Positions 33,829 through 46,400 of a stretch of 55,418 nt of DNA are shown in pieces. A program made the translations under genes and the position numbers. The number at the start of each line of letters is the position of its first letter. Position 1 is the first letter of the stretch. Where the stretch lies: positions 1 through 55,418 of the forward strand of contig JBKHXU010000025.1 in NCBI GenBank assembly GCA_046565865.1. Reading direction: 5' to 3'. The stretch comes from JBKHXU01 sp046565865. Its GTDB lineage: Bacteria > Pseudomonadota > Gammaproteobacteria > Acidiferrobacterales > Sulfurifustaceae. Under the pieces are notes generated by a model. That model saw only the letters and a program-made list of their open reading frames with translations, was not told the origin of the DNA and did not search any database.

Positions 33829-35815
33829 CGCGGACGCAACGACCGATCGCGACGCCGGGCGCCGCCGGGTCGTGATCGAAAATGTAACGCCATGCGTCGA
33901 TGGCGGCCGATTCCCGATCAAGCGCGTGCGCGGCGAGGACGTCGTGGTCGAAGCGGCGGCGTATGCCGATGGCCACGACGCGATCGCGTGCCGCCTGTGC
34001 TGGCGCAAGGACGGCAACGATCTGTGGAGCGAGACGCCGATGCAGCCGGTCGGCAACGACCGTTGGCGCGCGGCGTTCGGCGTCGATGAGCTCGGGGTGT
34101 ATCGCTATACCGTGATCGGTTGGGTCGATGCCTTCGAGACCTGGCGGCGGGATCTTGCCAAGCGTATCGACGCCGGTCAGGACTTGCAGCTACCGCTTTT
34201 GGTCGGCGCGCGGCTGGTGCAACAGGCGGCCGCCCGCGCCAGCGGCGCGGATGCGGCCCGGCTCGCGGGGCGCGCCGCGGCACTGGAGCGGGGCGAGGTC
34301 GGGGCGGTCGACGACGCGCTGGTCGCGGCAATGGCGCAACACCCCGACCGGCGTTGGGCGACGCTATATCCGACCGAGCTGCGCGTCGATGTCGAGCGCG
34401 AGCGCGCGCGCTTTAGCGCCTGGTACGAATTCTTTCCACGCTCGGTGACCGACGACCCCGCGCGCCACGGCCGTCTCGCCGATTGCGAAGTGCGGCTGAA
34501 GCAAGCGGCCGCGATGGGATTCGATGTGGTTTACCTGCCGCCGATTCACCCCATCGGTGAAACGAACCGCAAGGGTAAGAACAACGCCGAAATTGCGCAG
34601 CCGGACGATGTCGGCAGCCCGTGGGCGATCGGCGCCCGCACCGGCGGGCATCGGGCGGTGCATCCGGCGCTCGGCACACTGGATGATTTTCGGCGCTTGG
34701 TAAAACAGGCCAAGGCGCTCGAACTCGAGATCGCGCTCGATATCGCGTTTCAATGTTCGCCGGATCACCCATATGTCACCGAGCACCCGGAGTGGTTCTT
34801 GAAGCGGCCGGACGGCAGCGTACAGTACGCGGAGAATCCGCCGAAGAAGTACCAAGACATCTACCCGATCTATTTCGAGACCGACGCCTGGCAGCCGCTG
34901 TGGGAGGAGCTGACCGACGTCGTCTTTTTCTGGATCAAGCAGGGCGTCAAGATCTTCCGCGTCGACAATCCGCACACCAAGCCGTTCGCGTTCTGGGAGT
35001 ATCTCATCGCGCGCGTCAAGCGCGCGTACCCGGACGTGATTTTCTTGTCCGAGGCGTTCACGCGCCCGACGGTGATGTATCGCCTTGCCAAGCTCGGGTT
35101 CACGCAGTCCTACACCTACTTCACCTGGCGCAATACCAAATGGGATTTGACGCAGTACTTTACCGAGCTGACGCAGACCGAGGTGCGCGAATTCTTTCGA
35201 CCGAATCTCTGGCCGAACACACCGGATATCTTGAATGAATATTTGCAGGTCGGCGGCCGGCCGGCGTTTGAGATACGACTGATCCTCGCCGCCACGCTCG
35301 GCGCCAACTACGGCATCTACGGGCCCGCGTTCGAGCTGCACGAGAACCGCGCGCGCGCGCCGGGAAGCGAGGAGTATCTCGATTCGGAGAAGTATCAGAT
35401 CCGCGTATGGGACGTCGATCGTCCCGACAGCCTGCGGGAGCTGATCGCGCGCGTGAACCGCATCCGCCGCGAGCATCCGGCGCTGCATGCCGATCGCCGG
35501 TTGCGTTTTCACGATACCGACAACGACATGATCCTGTGCTACAGCAAGAGCACCGCCGATCTGCGCGATGTGATCCTGGTCGTGGTCAACCTCGACCCGC
35601 ATCACGTGCAGTCGGGCTGGGTCGAGCTGCCGTTGCAGGAGTTTGGTCTTGATCCGCATCGGCCATATCAAGCGCACGATCTTTTGAGTGGCGCGCGCTA
35701 CCTTTGGTCGGGCGCGCGCAACTATGTGCAGCTCAATCCGCACGGATTGCCGGCGCACATCTTCAAGCTCCGGCGCCATCTGCGCTCGGAGCACGACTTC
35801 GATTACTACCTGTAA
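33815..35815 (+). CDS. glgE: Maltose-1-phosphate maltosyltransferase GlgE
   Basis: Transfers maltosyl units from alpha-maltose-1-phosphate to the non-reducing end of alpha-1,4-glucan (GH13_3), the polymerising step of the GlgE pathway. 666 aa: an N-terminal beta domain with inserted helical bundle (about 15-200), then the TIM barrel opening FSAWYEFFPRSVTDD, YLPPIHPIGETNRKGKNN, nucleophile Asp384 in FRVDNPHTKP, acid Glu413 in LSEAFTRP, and the C-terminal beta domain. These match the family's key motifs. The start overlaps glgB. A palindromic repeat fills the gap to treS/mak. Confidence 0.96.
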   Translation: MRQDDADATTDRDAGRRRVVIENVTPCVDGGRFPIKRVRGEDVVVEAAAYADGHDAIACRLCWRKDGNDLWSETPMQPVGNDRWRAAFGVDELGVYRYTVIGWVDAFETWRRDLAKRIDAGQDLQLPLLVGARLVQQAAARASGADAARLAGRAAALERGEVGAVDDALVAAMAQHPDRRWATLYPTELRVDVERERARFSAWYEFFPRSVTDDPARHGRLADCEVRLKQAAAMGFDVVYLPPIHPIGETNRKGKNNAEIAQPDDVGSPWAIGARTGGHRAVHPALGTLDDFRRLVKQAKALELEIALDIAFQCSPDHPYVTEHPEWFLKRPDGSVQYAENPPKKYQDIYPIYFETDAWQPLWEELTDVVFFWIKQGVKIFRVDNPHTKPFAFWEYLIARVKRAYPDVIFLSEAFTRPTVMYRLAKLGFTQSYTYFTWRNTKWDLTQYFTELTQTEVREFFRPNLWPNTPDILNEYLQVGGRPAFEIRLILAATLGANYGIYGPAFELHENRARAPGSEEYLDSEKYQIRVWDVDRPDSLRELIARVNRIRREHPALHADRRLRFHDTDNDMILCYSKSTADLRDVILVVVNLDPHHVQSGWVELPLQEFGLDPHRPYQAHDLLSGARYLWSGARNYVQLNPHGLPAHIFKLRRHLRSEHDFDYYL

Positions 35816-35861
35816 CGATGAAGCGGCCACTACGCCAACCCTCGGGCGCGCGGCCGCTCGG

Positions 35862-35914
35862 CCCTCACCCTAGCCCTCCCTCGCGCCGCGGGGGAGGGGA
35901 TGGGAGGGGGTGAG
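35862..35914. repeat. Palindromic repeat covering the treS/mak RBS
   Basis: CCCTCACCCTAGCCCTCCC (35862-35880) faces GGGGGAGGGGATGGGAGGGG then GTGAG (35890-35914). The arms CCCTCACCC / GGGTGAG and CCCTCCC / GGGAGGG form an imperfect hairpin. The type is a common dispersed repeat in GC-rich bacteria. The 3' arm contains the GGAGG that serves the ATG at 35918, so pairing would hide that site. Confidence 0.75.
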
Positions 35915-35917
35915 CCC

Positions 35918-38900
35918 ATGGCCCGCCGCCCATCGCGACCACCGCCGCTGCCCGACGATCCGTTGTGGTACAAGGACGCGATCATCTATGAGCTGCACGT
36001 CAAGGCGTTCTACGACAGTAACGACGACGGTATCGGCGACTTCAAGGGTCTGATCCAGAAGCTCGACTACATCTGCGACCTCGGCGTCAACACGATCTGG
36101 CTGCTGCCGTTTTACCCGTCGCCGCTGCGCGACGACGGCTACGACATCGCCGACTACCGCAACGTGCATCCGGGCTACGGTTCGCTTGCCGACTTTCGCG
36201 CGTTCGTGCGCGCGGCGCACGCGTGCGGGCTGCGCGTCATCACCGAGCTAGTCATCAATCACACCTCGGACCAGCATCCGTGGTTCCAGGCGGCGCGCGC
36301 GGCGCCGCGCGATTCGGCGCGACGCAACTTCTACGTCTGGAGCGACAACGACAAACAGTACGCCGGCACGCGCATCATTTTTACCGACACCGAGACCTCG
36401 AACTGGGCCTGGGATCCGGTGGCGCAGCAGTATTATTGGCATCGCTTCTTTTCGCATCAGCCGGACCTCAACTTCGACAATCCGCAGGTAATCCGCGCGG
36501 TTTTGAGCGTCATGCGCTTCTGGCTCGACGCCGGGGTCGACGGCATGCGCCTCGACGCGATTCCGTATCTGTGCGAGCGCGAAGGGACCAACAACGAGAA
36601 CCTGCCGGCGACGCACGAGGTGCTGAAGCGCCTGCGCGCCGGGCTCGATGCGCACCACCGTGGCCGCATGTTTCTGGCCGAGGCCAATCAATGGCCGGAG
36701 GACGTGCGCCCGTACTTCGGCGAGGGCGACGAGTGCCATATGGCGTTTCACTTTCCGCTGATGCCGCGCGTGTACATGGCGGTGGCCCAGGAAGATCGCT
36801 ATCCGATCGTCGAGATCATGGAGCAGACGCCGGACATCCCCGATAACTGCCAGTGGGCGATCTTCCTGCGCAACCACGACGAGCTGACGCTGGAGATGGT
36901 CACCGACCGCGAGCGCGATTACATGTACCAGGTGTATGCCGGCGATCCGCGCATGCGGCTCAATCTCGGCATCCGCCGGCGGCTGGCGTCGTTGCTCGAC
37001 AACGATGTCGAACGTATCAAGCTGCTCAATAATCTACTCATGTCGCTTATCGGCAGCCCGGTCATCTACTATGGGGACGAGATCGGCATGGGCGACAACA
37101 TTTTTCTCGGCGACCGCAATGGCGTGCGCACGCCGATGCAGTGGAGCCCGGACCGCAACGCCGGGTTCTCGCGCGCCGACCCGGCGCGTCTTTTTCTGCC
37201 GCCGATCATGGATCCGATCTACGGCTACGGCGCGGTCAACGTCGAGGCGCAGCAACGCGACCCGTTCTCGCTGCTCAATTGGATGAAGCGGTTGATCGCC
37301 GTGCGCAAGGCGCACAAGGCGTTCGGTCGTGGCACGCTAAAGTTCCTGCGCCCGGGCAACCGCAAAATACTCGCGTATCTGCGCGAAACCGAAGACGAGA
37401 GCGTACTGTGTGTCACCAATCTGTCGCGCGCGGCGCAGCCGGTCGAGCTCGATCTGTCGGCGTACAAGGGGCGGGTGCCGGTCGAGTTGATGGGGCGCTC
37501 GAGCTTTCCGCCGATCGGCGATCTGCCCTATCTATTAACGTTGCCCGGTTACGGATTTTATTGGTTCCTGCTGTCGGTCACGGCGGAGATGCCGCGCTGG
37601 CACGAAGAGCGGCTGCCGCCGGTGGAGTTGCCGTACCTCGTGATGTTCGCCGGCTGGCGCACGTTGCTGCCGGAGGCGCTGGCGCCCGAAGAGCGCACGC
37701 TGCGTCCGATCGCGGAGAAACAGCGGTTCCAGCTCGAACACGCTATTTGGCCGCGGTTCGTCGGCGCCCAGCGTTGGTACGCAAGCAAAAGCGATCCGCT
37801 GCCGCGCGTGACGCTCGAGTTGTCGCACGAGTGGGAGTACGCCGGCCATAGTTGGCTCATCGCCATCGTGCGCGCGCCGGCCGAAGGCGGCATGCGCTAT
37901 TTTCTGCCGCATGCGATCGTCTGGGGCGACATCAACGAAGAGTCGGTGCGCCCGCTGCTGCATTGGGCGCTGGCGCGCGCGCGGCGTGGACCGCGGGTGG
38001 GCACGCTGCTGGACGCGCTTGCCGACGCCTCGTTTGCGCGCGCGCTGATCGCGGCGATGGCGGCCGATACGCAGCGGCCCGTCGGCGACGGCGCTCTGCG
38101 CTTCGTCTCGACCCCTGCGTATGCGGAATTTGTGGGCGACGACGTGAGCCAGCTCTCGGTGCGGCCGCTCGGCTCGGAACAGAGCAATTCGTCGGCGGTT
38201 ATCGGCGAGCGACTGATCCTGAAGCTCTATCGGCGGTTGGAGGAGGGCTTGAACCCGGAGGTCGAACTCGGCCGTTTCCTTACCGTCACCTCACCGTTCG
38301 CGCACATCGCGCCGGTCCTCGGGTATCTCGAATACCGGGACGCCGCGGGCACGCCGGTGACGCTGGCGCTGCTGCAGCGCTTCGTTGCGCACCAAGGCGA
38401 CGGCTGGACCTATACCGTCGACTATCTCGAGTGGCTGTTTGAGAGCCAACAGACGAAGCCGGCGTCGGCCGAGACGCGGCTGCCGGAGGAGGCGCGCCAG
38501 ACCTTGTTCATGGCGCTGGTCCAGCGTCTGGGCCTGCGCACTGGTGAGCTGCATCAGGCGCTGTCGCGCGAGACCGGCGACGCGGCGTTCGATCCAGAGC
38601 CGTGTACGGCTGCGGACACGGGTCAATGGTGGGAAGCGGTACGCGCCGATCTCGATCAGACGTTGGCGCTGGTCGAACGCCGGCGCGCGCAGGCGGCGGC
38701 CGAGCTGGCGCCGGATATCGATCGACTGCTCGCGGCGCGGCCGCGCATCGAAGCGTGGCTGCAACCGTCGCCGCTCGACGGCGTGCACCGGATTCGCATT
38801 CACGGCGATTACCATCTGGGACAGGTGCTGGTGGTGCAGAACGATTTGGTTATCATCGATTTCGAAGGCGAGCCTGGCCGTCCGCTGGCGCAGCGGCGCA

Positions 38901-39253
38901 TCAAGCATTGCGCGCTCAAGGACGTGGCCGGCATGCTGCGCTCCTTCAACTACGCGATGCACACCGCGCTCGGGCGCGTGACCGCGACACGGCCGCAAGA
39001 CCGCGAGACGCTGTTGCCGGTGGCGCGCGAGTGGCAGCGATCGGTGCAGGCAGTATTTTTGCAGGGGTATCGCGAGGGCGTGGACCAGGCGCGCAGCTAC
39101 CCCGCGGACGACGCCACCGCCGATAGGCTGATACGCCTGTTCGTCCTGCAAAAAGCGCTGTACGAGCTGCGCTACGAATTCAACAATCGCCCCGACTGGG
39201 TGGCAATACCACTGCGCGGAATACTGGAGTGGATCGAGTACAGCGCGGAGTGA
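35918..39253 (+). CDS. treS: Trehalose synthase - maltokinase fusion
   Basis: Bifunctional protein of 1111 aa. Residues 15-555 are TreS (GH13_16), interconverting trehalose and maltose: WYKDAIIYELHVKAF, nucleophile Asp213 (MRLDAIPYLCE), acid Glu255 (FLAEANQWP), and His320-Asp321 (RNHDELTL). Residues about 590-1111 are maltokinase, which makes maltose-1-phosphate with ATP: N-cap HAIWPRFVGAQRWYASKS, the ATP-lobe LILKLYRRLEEGLNPEVE, catalytic loop HGDYHLGQ (about 970) and metal-binding DFEGEP. Both active sites look intact. The fusion is known in pseudomonads and others. ATG 35918 is chosen for the GGAGG about 10 bases upstream. Confidence 0.95.
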   Translation: MARRPSRPPPLPDDPLWYKDAIIYELHVKAFYDSNDDGIGDFKGLIQKLDYICDLGVNTIWLLPFYPSPLRDDGYDIADYRNVHPGYGSLADFRAFVRAAHACGLRVITELVINHTSDQHPWFQAARAAPRDSARRNFYVWSDNDKQYAGTRIIFTDTETSNWAWDPVAQQYYWHRFFSHQPDLNFDNPQVIRAVLSVMRFWLDAGVDGMRLDAIPYLCEREGTNNENLPATHEVLKRLRAGLDAHHRGRMFLAEANQWPEDVRPYFGEGDECHMAFHFPLMPRVYMAVAQEDRYPIVEIMEQTPDIPDNCQWAIFLRNHDELTLEMVTDRERDYMYQVYAGDPRMRLNLGIRRRLASLLDNDVERIKLLNNLLMSLIGSPVIYYGDEIGMGDNIFLGDRNGVRTPMQWSPDRNAGFSRADPARLFLPPIMDPIYGYGAVNVEAQQRDPFSLLNWMKRLIAVRKAHKAFGRGTLKFLRPGNRKILAYLRETEDESVLCVTNLSRAAQPVELDLSAYKGRVPVELMGRSSFPPIGDLPYLLTLPGYGFYWFLLSVTAEMPRWHEERLPPVELPYLVMFAGWRTLLPEALAPEERTLRPIAEKQRFQLEHAIWPRFVGAQRWYASKSDPLPRVTLELSHEWEYAGHSWLIAIVRAPAEGGMRYFLPHAIVWGDINEESVRPLLHWALARARRGPRVGTLLDALADASFARALIAAMAADTQRPVGDGALRFVSTPAYAEFVGDDVSQLSVRPLGSEQSNSSAVIGERLILKLYRRLEEGLNPEVELGRFLTVTSPFAHIAPVLGYLEYRDAAGTPVTLALLQRFVAHQGDGWTYTVDYLEWLFESQQTKPASAETRLPEEARQTLFMALVQRLGLRTGELHQALSRETGDAAFDPEPCTAADTGQWWEAVRADLDQTLALVERRRAQAAAELAPDIDRLLAARPRIEAWLQPSPLDGVHRIRIHGDYHLGQVLVVQNDLVIIDFEGEPGRPLAQRRIKHCALKDVAGMLRSFNYAMHTALGRVTATRPQDRETLLPVAREWQRSVQAVFLQGYREGVDQARSYPADDATADRLIRLFVLQKALYELRYEFNNRPDWVAIPLRGILEWIEYSAE

Positions 39254-39307
39254 CCGTCAGGGGCGGACGGTGTACGCTCGAACCTGGGGCGAACGGGGAG
39301 AGTTTGG

Positions 39308-41479
<2,172 letters not shown>

Positions 41480-41590
41480 TCCGGTGCGTGCCGCACCGTA
41501 CCGGAGCGGGTGGGGAAACGCCATCGTTGGGTTTTTCACCAAACGAGGCGCGGAATAGGTGTCGCAGGGATGATGGGTAATTAGATCGCC

Positions 41591-43420
41591 ATGAACCGCA
41601 TGCACCGCATGCCCTTCGGCGCAGAGCTGACGGCCGACGGTTGCCGCTTTCGCTTGTGGGCGCCGAGCGCCGAGCGCGTGGAGCTGGTACTCGGTACCGG
41701 CGCGGCGGCGCGCCGCTCGCCCATGATCGCGCAAGCGAACGGCTGGTACGCCGCGTTCGCCCCGGCGACAGCGGGGACGCGCTACGGTTTCCGCATCGAC
41801 GACCAGCTAAACGTGCCGGACCCGGCATCCCGGTTCCAGCCGGACGATGTCCACGCATCAAGCGAAATCGTCGATCCCGCCGCGTTCGACTGGCGCGACG
41901 AGGGATGGCGCGGGCGGGCGTGGGAAGAAGCGGTAATCTATGAGCTGCACGTCGGCAGCTTTACCCGGCGCGGCGACTACAGCGGTGTGCGTGAGCGGCT
42001 CGATCATCTGGTCGATCTCGGTATTACCGCGATTGAGTTGATGCCGCTCGCCGATTTTCCAGGACGGCGCAATTGGGGCTACGACGGCGTGCTGCCGTAC
42101 GCGCCCGACAGCCGTTACGGCCGGCCCGAGGACTTGAAGGAACTGGTACAGGCGGCGCATGCGCGCGGCCTCATGGTGCTGCTGGACGTGGTTTACAATC
42201 ACTTCGGCCCCGACGGCAACTACCTTTCGCGCTACGCCGCGCCGTTTTTCAGCGAGCGCCATCACACACCGTGGGGCGCGGCCATCAACTTCGACGGGCC
42301 CGGCAGTCGCACGGTGCGCGACTACTACATCCACAACGCGCTCTATTGGTTGGAGGAGTATCACTTGGACGGTCTGCGGTTCGATGCGGTGCACGCCATC
42401 GTCGACGAGTCGAGGCCCGACATCGTCGAGGAGATCGCGACCGCCTGCGCCGCGGGTCCCGGACGCGAGCGGCGCATCCACCTGGTGCTCGAAAACGAAC
42501 ACAACACCGCGCGTTATCTTGCGCGCGAGATCGACGGTCGCCCGCGCTTCCATACCGCGCAGTGGAACGACGACATTCACCATGCGTGGCACGTGCTCGC
42601 GACCGGCGAGCGCGGCGGTTACTACAGCGACTACGCCGACGACCCAGTGCGCCGCCTCGGACGTTGCCTGACCGAAGGCTTCGCGTACCAGGGCGATGCG
42701 TCGGCGTATCGCGAGGGTGCGCCGCGCGGCGAGCCGTCGGCGCACTTGCCGGCGGCCGCGTTCGTCGCGTTTTTGCAGAATCACGATCAAATCGGCAATC
42801 GCGCCTTCGGCGAGCGCCTGAGCGCGCTGGCGCCGCCCGAGGCGGTGCGGGCGTTGACGGCGATGCTGTTGCTCGCGCCCTCGCCGCCGATGTTGTTCAT
42901 GGGCGAGGAGTGGGACACGCGCCGGCCGTTTCCGTTTTTTTGCGACTTTGGCCCTGAGCTCGCCAAGGCCGTGACCGAAGGACGCCGCAAGGAGTTCGCG
43001 CGATTCCCGGAATTTTCCGACCCCAAGGCACGCGAACGCATCCCGGATCCGAGCAGCGCCGCGACATTCGACAGCGCCGTGCTCGATTGGGAAACATTGG
43101 CCGATAGCAATGGTGCGGGCGCGCGCGGCCTCGCGCAACGGCGCGAACTACTGGCGCTGCGCGCGCGATTACTCGCGCCGCGGTTGCGTCAAATCCACCC
43201 GGGCGGTCGTTACCGAACCTTCAATGACCGAGGCTTGATCGCCGATTGGTCGTTTGCCGACGGTGCCCGGTTGGCGCTGCTCGCCAACGTCGGAGCTGTG
43301 CCGCTGCCGGCATCCGATCGGCCAGGCACTACCCTTATCTACGCCACGCATTCGCTTCCCGCCGCCGCGGCGCCGTTGCCGCCGTGGTCGGTATTCTGGT
43401 TTTTGGATGTTCCCGCTTGA
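41591..43420 (+). CDS. treZ: Malto-oligosyltrehalose trehalohydrolase
   Basis: Releases trehalose from maltooligosyl-trehalose made by TreY (GH13_10). 609 aa: N-terminal beta domain (FGAELTADGCRFRLWAPSAE), VYNHFGPDGNYLSRYA, nucleophile Asp265 (LDGLRFDAVHAI), acid Glu301 (LVLENEHNTARYL), and FLQNHDQIGNRAFGERL for the third acidic residue, all typical. Alternative in-frame ATGs occur at 41600 and 41609, and none has a good Shine-Dalgarno. Its TGA overlaps the TTG start of the malQ/treY gene, giving tight coupling of the two halves of the TreY-TreZ pathway. Confidence 0.95.
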   Translation: MNRMHRMPFGAELTADGCRFRLWAPSAERVELVLGTGAAARRSPMIAQANGWYAAFAPATAGTRYGFRIDDQLNVPDPASRFQPDDVHASSEIVDPAAFDWRDEGWRGRAWEEAVIYELHVGSFTRRGDYSGVRERLDHLVDLGITAIELMPLADFPGRRNWGYDGVLPYAPDSRYGRPEDLKELVQAAHARGLMVLLDVVYNHFGPDGNYLSRYAAPFFSERHHTPWGAAINFDGPGSRTVRDYYIHNALYWLEEYHLDGLRFDAVHAIVDESRPDIVEEIATACAAGPGRERRIHLVLENEHNTARYLAREIDGRPRFHTAQWNDDIHHAWHVLATGERGGYYSDYADDPVRRLGRCLTEGFAYQGDASAYREGAPRGEPSAHLPAAAFVAFLQNHDQIGNRAFGERLSALAPPEAVRALTAMLLLAPSPPMLFMGEEWDTRRPFPFFCDFGPELAKAVTEGRRKEFARFPEFSDPKARERIPDPSSAATFDSAVLDWETLADSNGAGARGLAQRRELLALRARLLAPRLRQIHPGGRYRTFNDRGLIADWSFADGARLALLANVGAVPLPASDRPGTTLIYATHSLPAAAAPLPPWSVFWFLDVPA

Positions 43421-46400
43421 GCGACGCCAGCTTTGAGGCGCTGCTGCGCCTATGCGACATCGAGCCGAGCTACCACGACATCTGGGGCAACGAACATCGC
43501 GTTTCGCGCGACACGGCCGAGGCGTTGGCGCGGGCGATGGGGGTGGATCTTAGCAACGGTGTGGATGCGGCGGTGGCCGCGCTCGATCGCGCGCGCTGGA
43601 CGCGGCGCCTCGACGCCGCGTACGTCGTTGCGGAATGCGACGGTCCGCCGACGATTACCTTGCGCCTGCCGGTTGACACCAGTACGCGTCCGCTCCACTG
43701 GCGCGTCACGCAGGAGAACGGCGCGACCCGCGCCGGCCAGGTTAACCCAGCGACGTTGCCGCGCACGGGCAGCGCTCACATCGATGGCCGCGAGTACGCG
43801 GCGTTTCGCTATACGTTGCCGGAGCCGTTGCCGCTCGGCTATCACACGTTTGAATTGGTCGACGGCGGCGCACCTACGCGCGCGACGCTCATCGTGACGC
43901 CCGCGGCGTGCTATCTGCCCGAGGCGGTACAAGGCGACAAGCGTGTGTGGGGCATTGCGTTGCAGCTCTATACCGTGCGCAGCGAACGCAATTGGGGCAT
44001 CGGCGATTTCACCGATTTGCGGTCGGCGATCGAGCGCTTCGGCGAGCGCGGGGCGGCAGTGGTCGGTCTCAACCCGTTGCACGCGCTGTATCCGCACAAT
44101 CCCGAGCACATCAGTCCGTACAGTCCGTCGAGCCGGCTGTTCGTGAACGTGTTGTATATCGATGTCGAAGGTGTGCCGGAATTCGCGCAGTGCGAGGCGG
44201 CGCAGCAGCAAGTGTATGCGCGCGAGTTCCAACAACGGCTGGAGGCGTTGCGCACGGCGGAGTATGTCGACTACGCCGGCGTCGCGGCGGTGAAGCTGCC
44301 GGTGCTGGAGACGTTGTATCAGTATTTTCGCGCGTATCACTTGGCGCGCGATTCGCATCGCGCGCGCGCGTTTCGCACGTTTCAGGAGCGCGGCGGCGAG
44401 CTGCTCTACCGGCACGCGCTGTACGAGGCGCTGCAAGAACATTTTCACCGCGCGGATGCGAGCGTGTGGGGCTGGCCGGTGTGGCCGGAGGCGTATCGCG
44501 ATCCCGCGGCGCCGGCGGTGGCGGAGTTCGCCGCGCGCGAGGCGGCGCGGGTGGAGTTTTACCAGTACCTGCAATGGCAAGCCGATTTACAACTCGGCGC
44601 TGCCGGCCGGCGCTCGGCCGAGATCGGGCTCGGCGTCGGCGTGTATCAAGACTTGGCCGTCAGCGTCGATCGCGGCGGGGCCGAGACCTGGGCATTGCAG
44701 GCGCTGTACGCCACCGGCGCCAGCATCGGCGCGCCGCCGGACGAGCTGGCGCTGCAGGGACAGGATTGGGGGTTGCCGCCGCTGGTGCCGAACCGGTTGC
44801 GTGACGTCCGCTACGCGCCCTTTATCGCCACGCTGCGCGCCAACATGCGCCATGCCGGCGCGCTGCGCATCGATCATGTCATGGGGCTCATGCGCCTGTT
44901 TTGGGTGCCGGCCGGCAAGACCGCGCAGGATGGTGCATACGTGCACTATCCGTTTGCCGAGCTGCTCGGCATCCTGGCGCTCGAAAGCCACCGCAATCAG
45001 TGTCTCGTGATCGGCGAGGATTTGGGCACGGTGCCGAACGAAGTGCGCCGTCGGCTCGGACCGATGAACATATTGTCGTACCGGTTGTTCTACTTCGAGC
45101 GCACCGACAGCGGCGAGTACAAACCCCCGGCGGAGTATCCGCCGCTGGCGCTCGCTGCGATCAGCACCCACGACCTGCCGACGCTCGCCGGCTACTGGAA
45201 GGGCGAGGATTTGCGCGCCCGCGACGCGTTGCAGTTGTTCCCGTCCGACGAGATGCGGCACCGCCAGATTCTTGCGCGCACCCAGGACCGCGTGCGGCTG
45301 CTGGCGGCGCTGGCGCGCGAGCAATTGTTGCCCGAAGGCGTGTCGCCCGATCCCGCGTTCACGCCCGATCTCACCCCGGCGCTGGCGCGCGCCGTGCATT
45401 GCTATCTCGCGCGCACGCCGTCGAAGTTGATGATGGTGCAGGTCGAGGATCTGATCGGCGAGGTGCGTCAGGTGAACTTGCCCGGCACTACCGAGGCTTA
45501 CCCCAACTGGCGGCGCAAGCTGACGATCGACCTGGATGCGTTGTTGGGCGATGCCGCGGTGCAGGCGCTTTTCGATGGCCTGCGCCATTCCCGCGGTCCC
45601 GGTCTCGTCGGTGGGCGCGCGCCGCCGGCGCGGCGGCGCGGCGTGATCCCGGACGCGACCTATCGATTGCAGTTTCACAAGGACTTCACGTTTCGTGACG
45701 CGGAGCGGCTGGTGCCGTATCTGGCGCGGCTTGGCATCAGCCACTGTTACGCCTCGCCATACTTGAAGGCGCGTCCCGGCAGCCGTCATGGCTACGATAT
45801 CGTCGATCACAATGCGCTCAATCCCGAGATCGGCGCGCTCGACGACTACGAGCAATTTGTCGACGCCTTGCGCCGGCACAATATGGGACAGGTGCTCGAC
45901 ATCGTGCCGAACCACATGGGCATCGGCAGCGACAACGCCTGGTGGCTCGATGTGCTGGAAAACGGCGCGGCGTCAATCTATGCCGATTTTTTCGACATCG
46001 ACTGGCGGCCGCTCAAGAGCGAACTGCGCGGCAAGGTGCTGTTGCCGGTGCTCGGTGCACCGTACGGGGCGGCGTTAGAGGCGGGAGAGCTTACGCTCGA
46101 TTTCGATGCGGCGCGCGGTGCGTTCTTAGTGCGTTACTACGATCACACCTTCCCGGTCGACCCCGGGACCTTTCCCGATATCCTGGAACCGGAGCTGGCG
46201 CGTCTGGCGAGCGCCCTCGGCCCGCAGCACCCGCGGTTGCTCGATCTGCAAAGCCTGCTGGCCGCATTCCGCCATTTGCCGGCGCGCAGCGAGCGCACGC
46301 ACGCGAAGCAGGCGGAGCGACACCGCGACAAGGAAATGCATAAACGGCGCCTGGCCGAGCTCGCGGCCGACAACGCGATCGGCGAATACATTGACGCACA

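Noticed and set aside
34364..35830. 488-codon open frame antisense to glgE
   Set aside because: GC-rich shadow frame. glgE on the other strand has complete family motifs, while the antisense product has no recognisable domain and an Arg/Ala-rich composition.
41527..41545. Possible terminator between glgX and treZ (GTTGGGT..ACCAAAC)
   Set aside because: The stem has a mismatch and no following T tract. The genes are functionally linked and in the same direction.
43246..43416. 57-codon N-terminal extension of the malQ/treY frame
   Set aside because: It overlaps treZ in another frame, is Arg/Ala/Cys-rich and unlike MalQ. The TTG overlapping the treZ stop fits the homology start.
41858..45915. 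Long antisense frames under treZ (426 codons) and malQ/treY (442 codons)
   Set aside because: Both lie entirely within genes with intact catalytic motifs. Long reverse frames are expected at this GC content.
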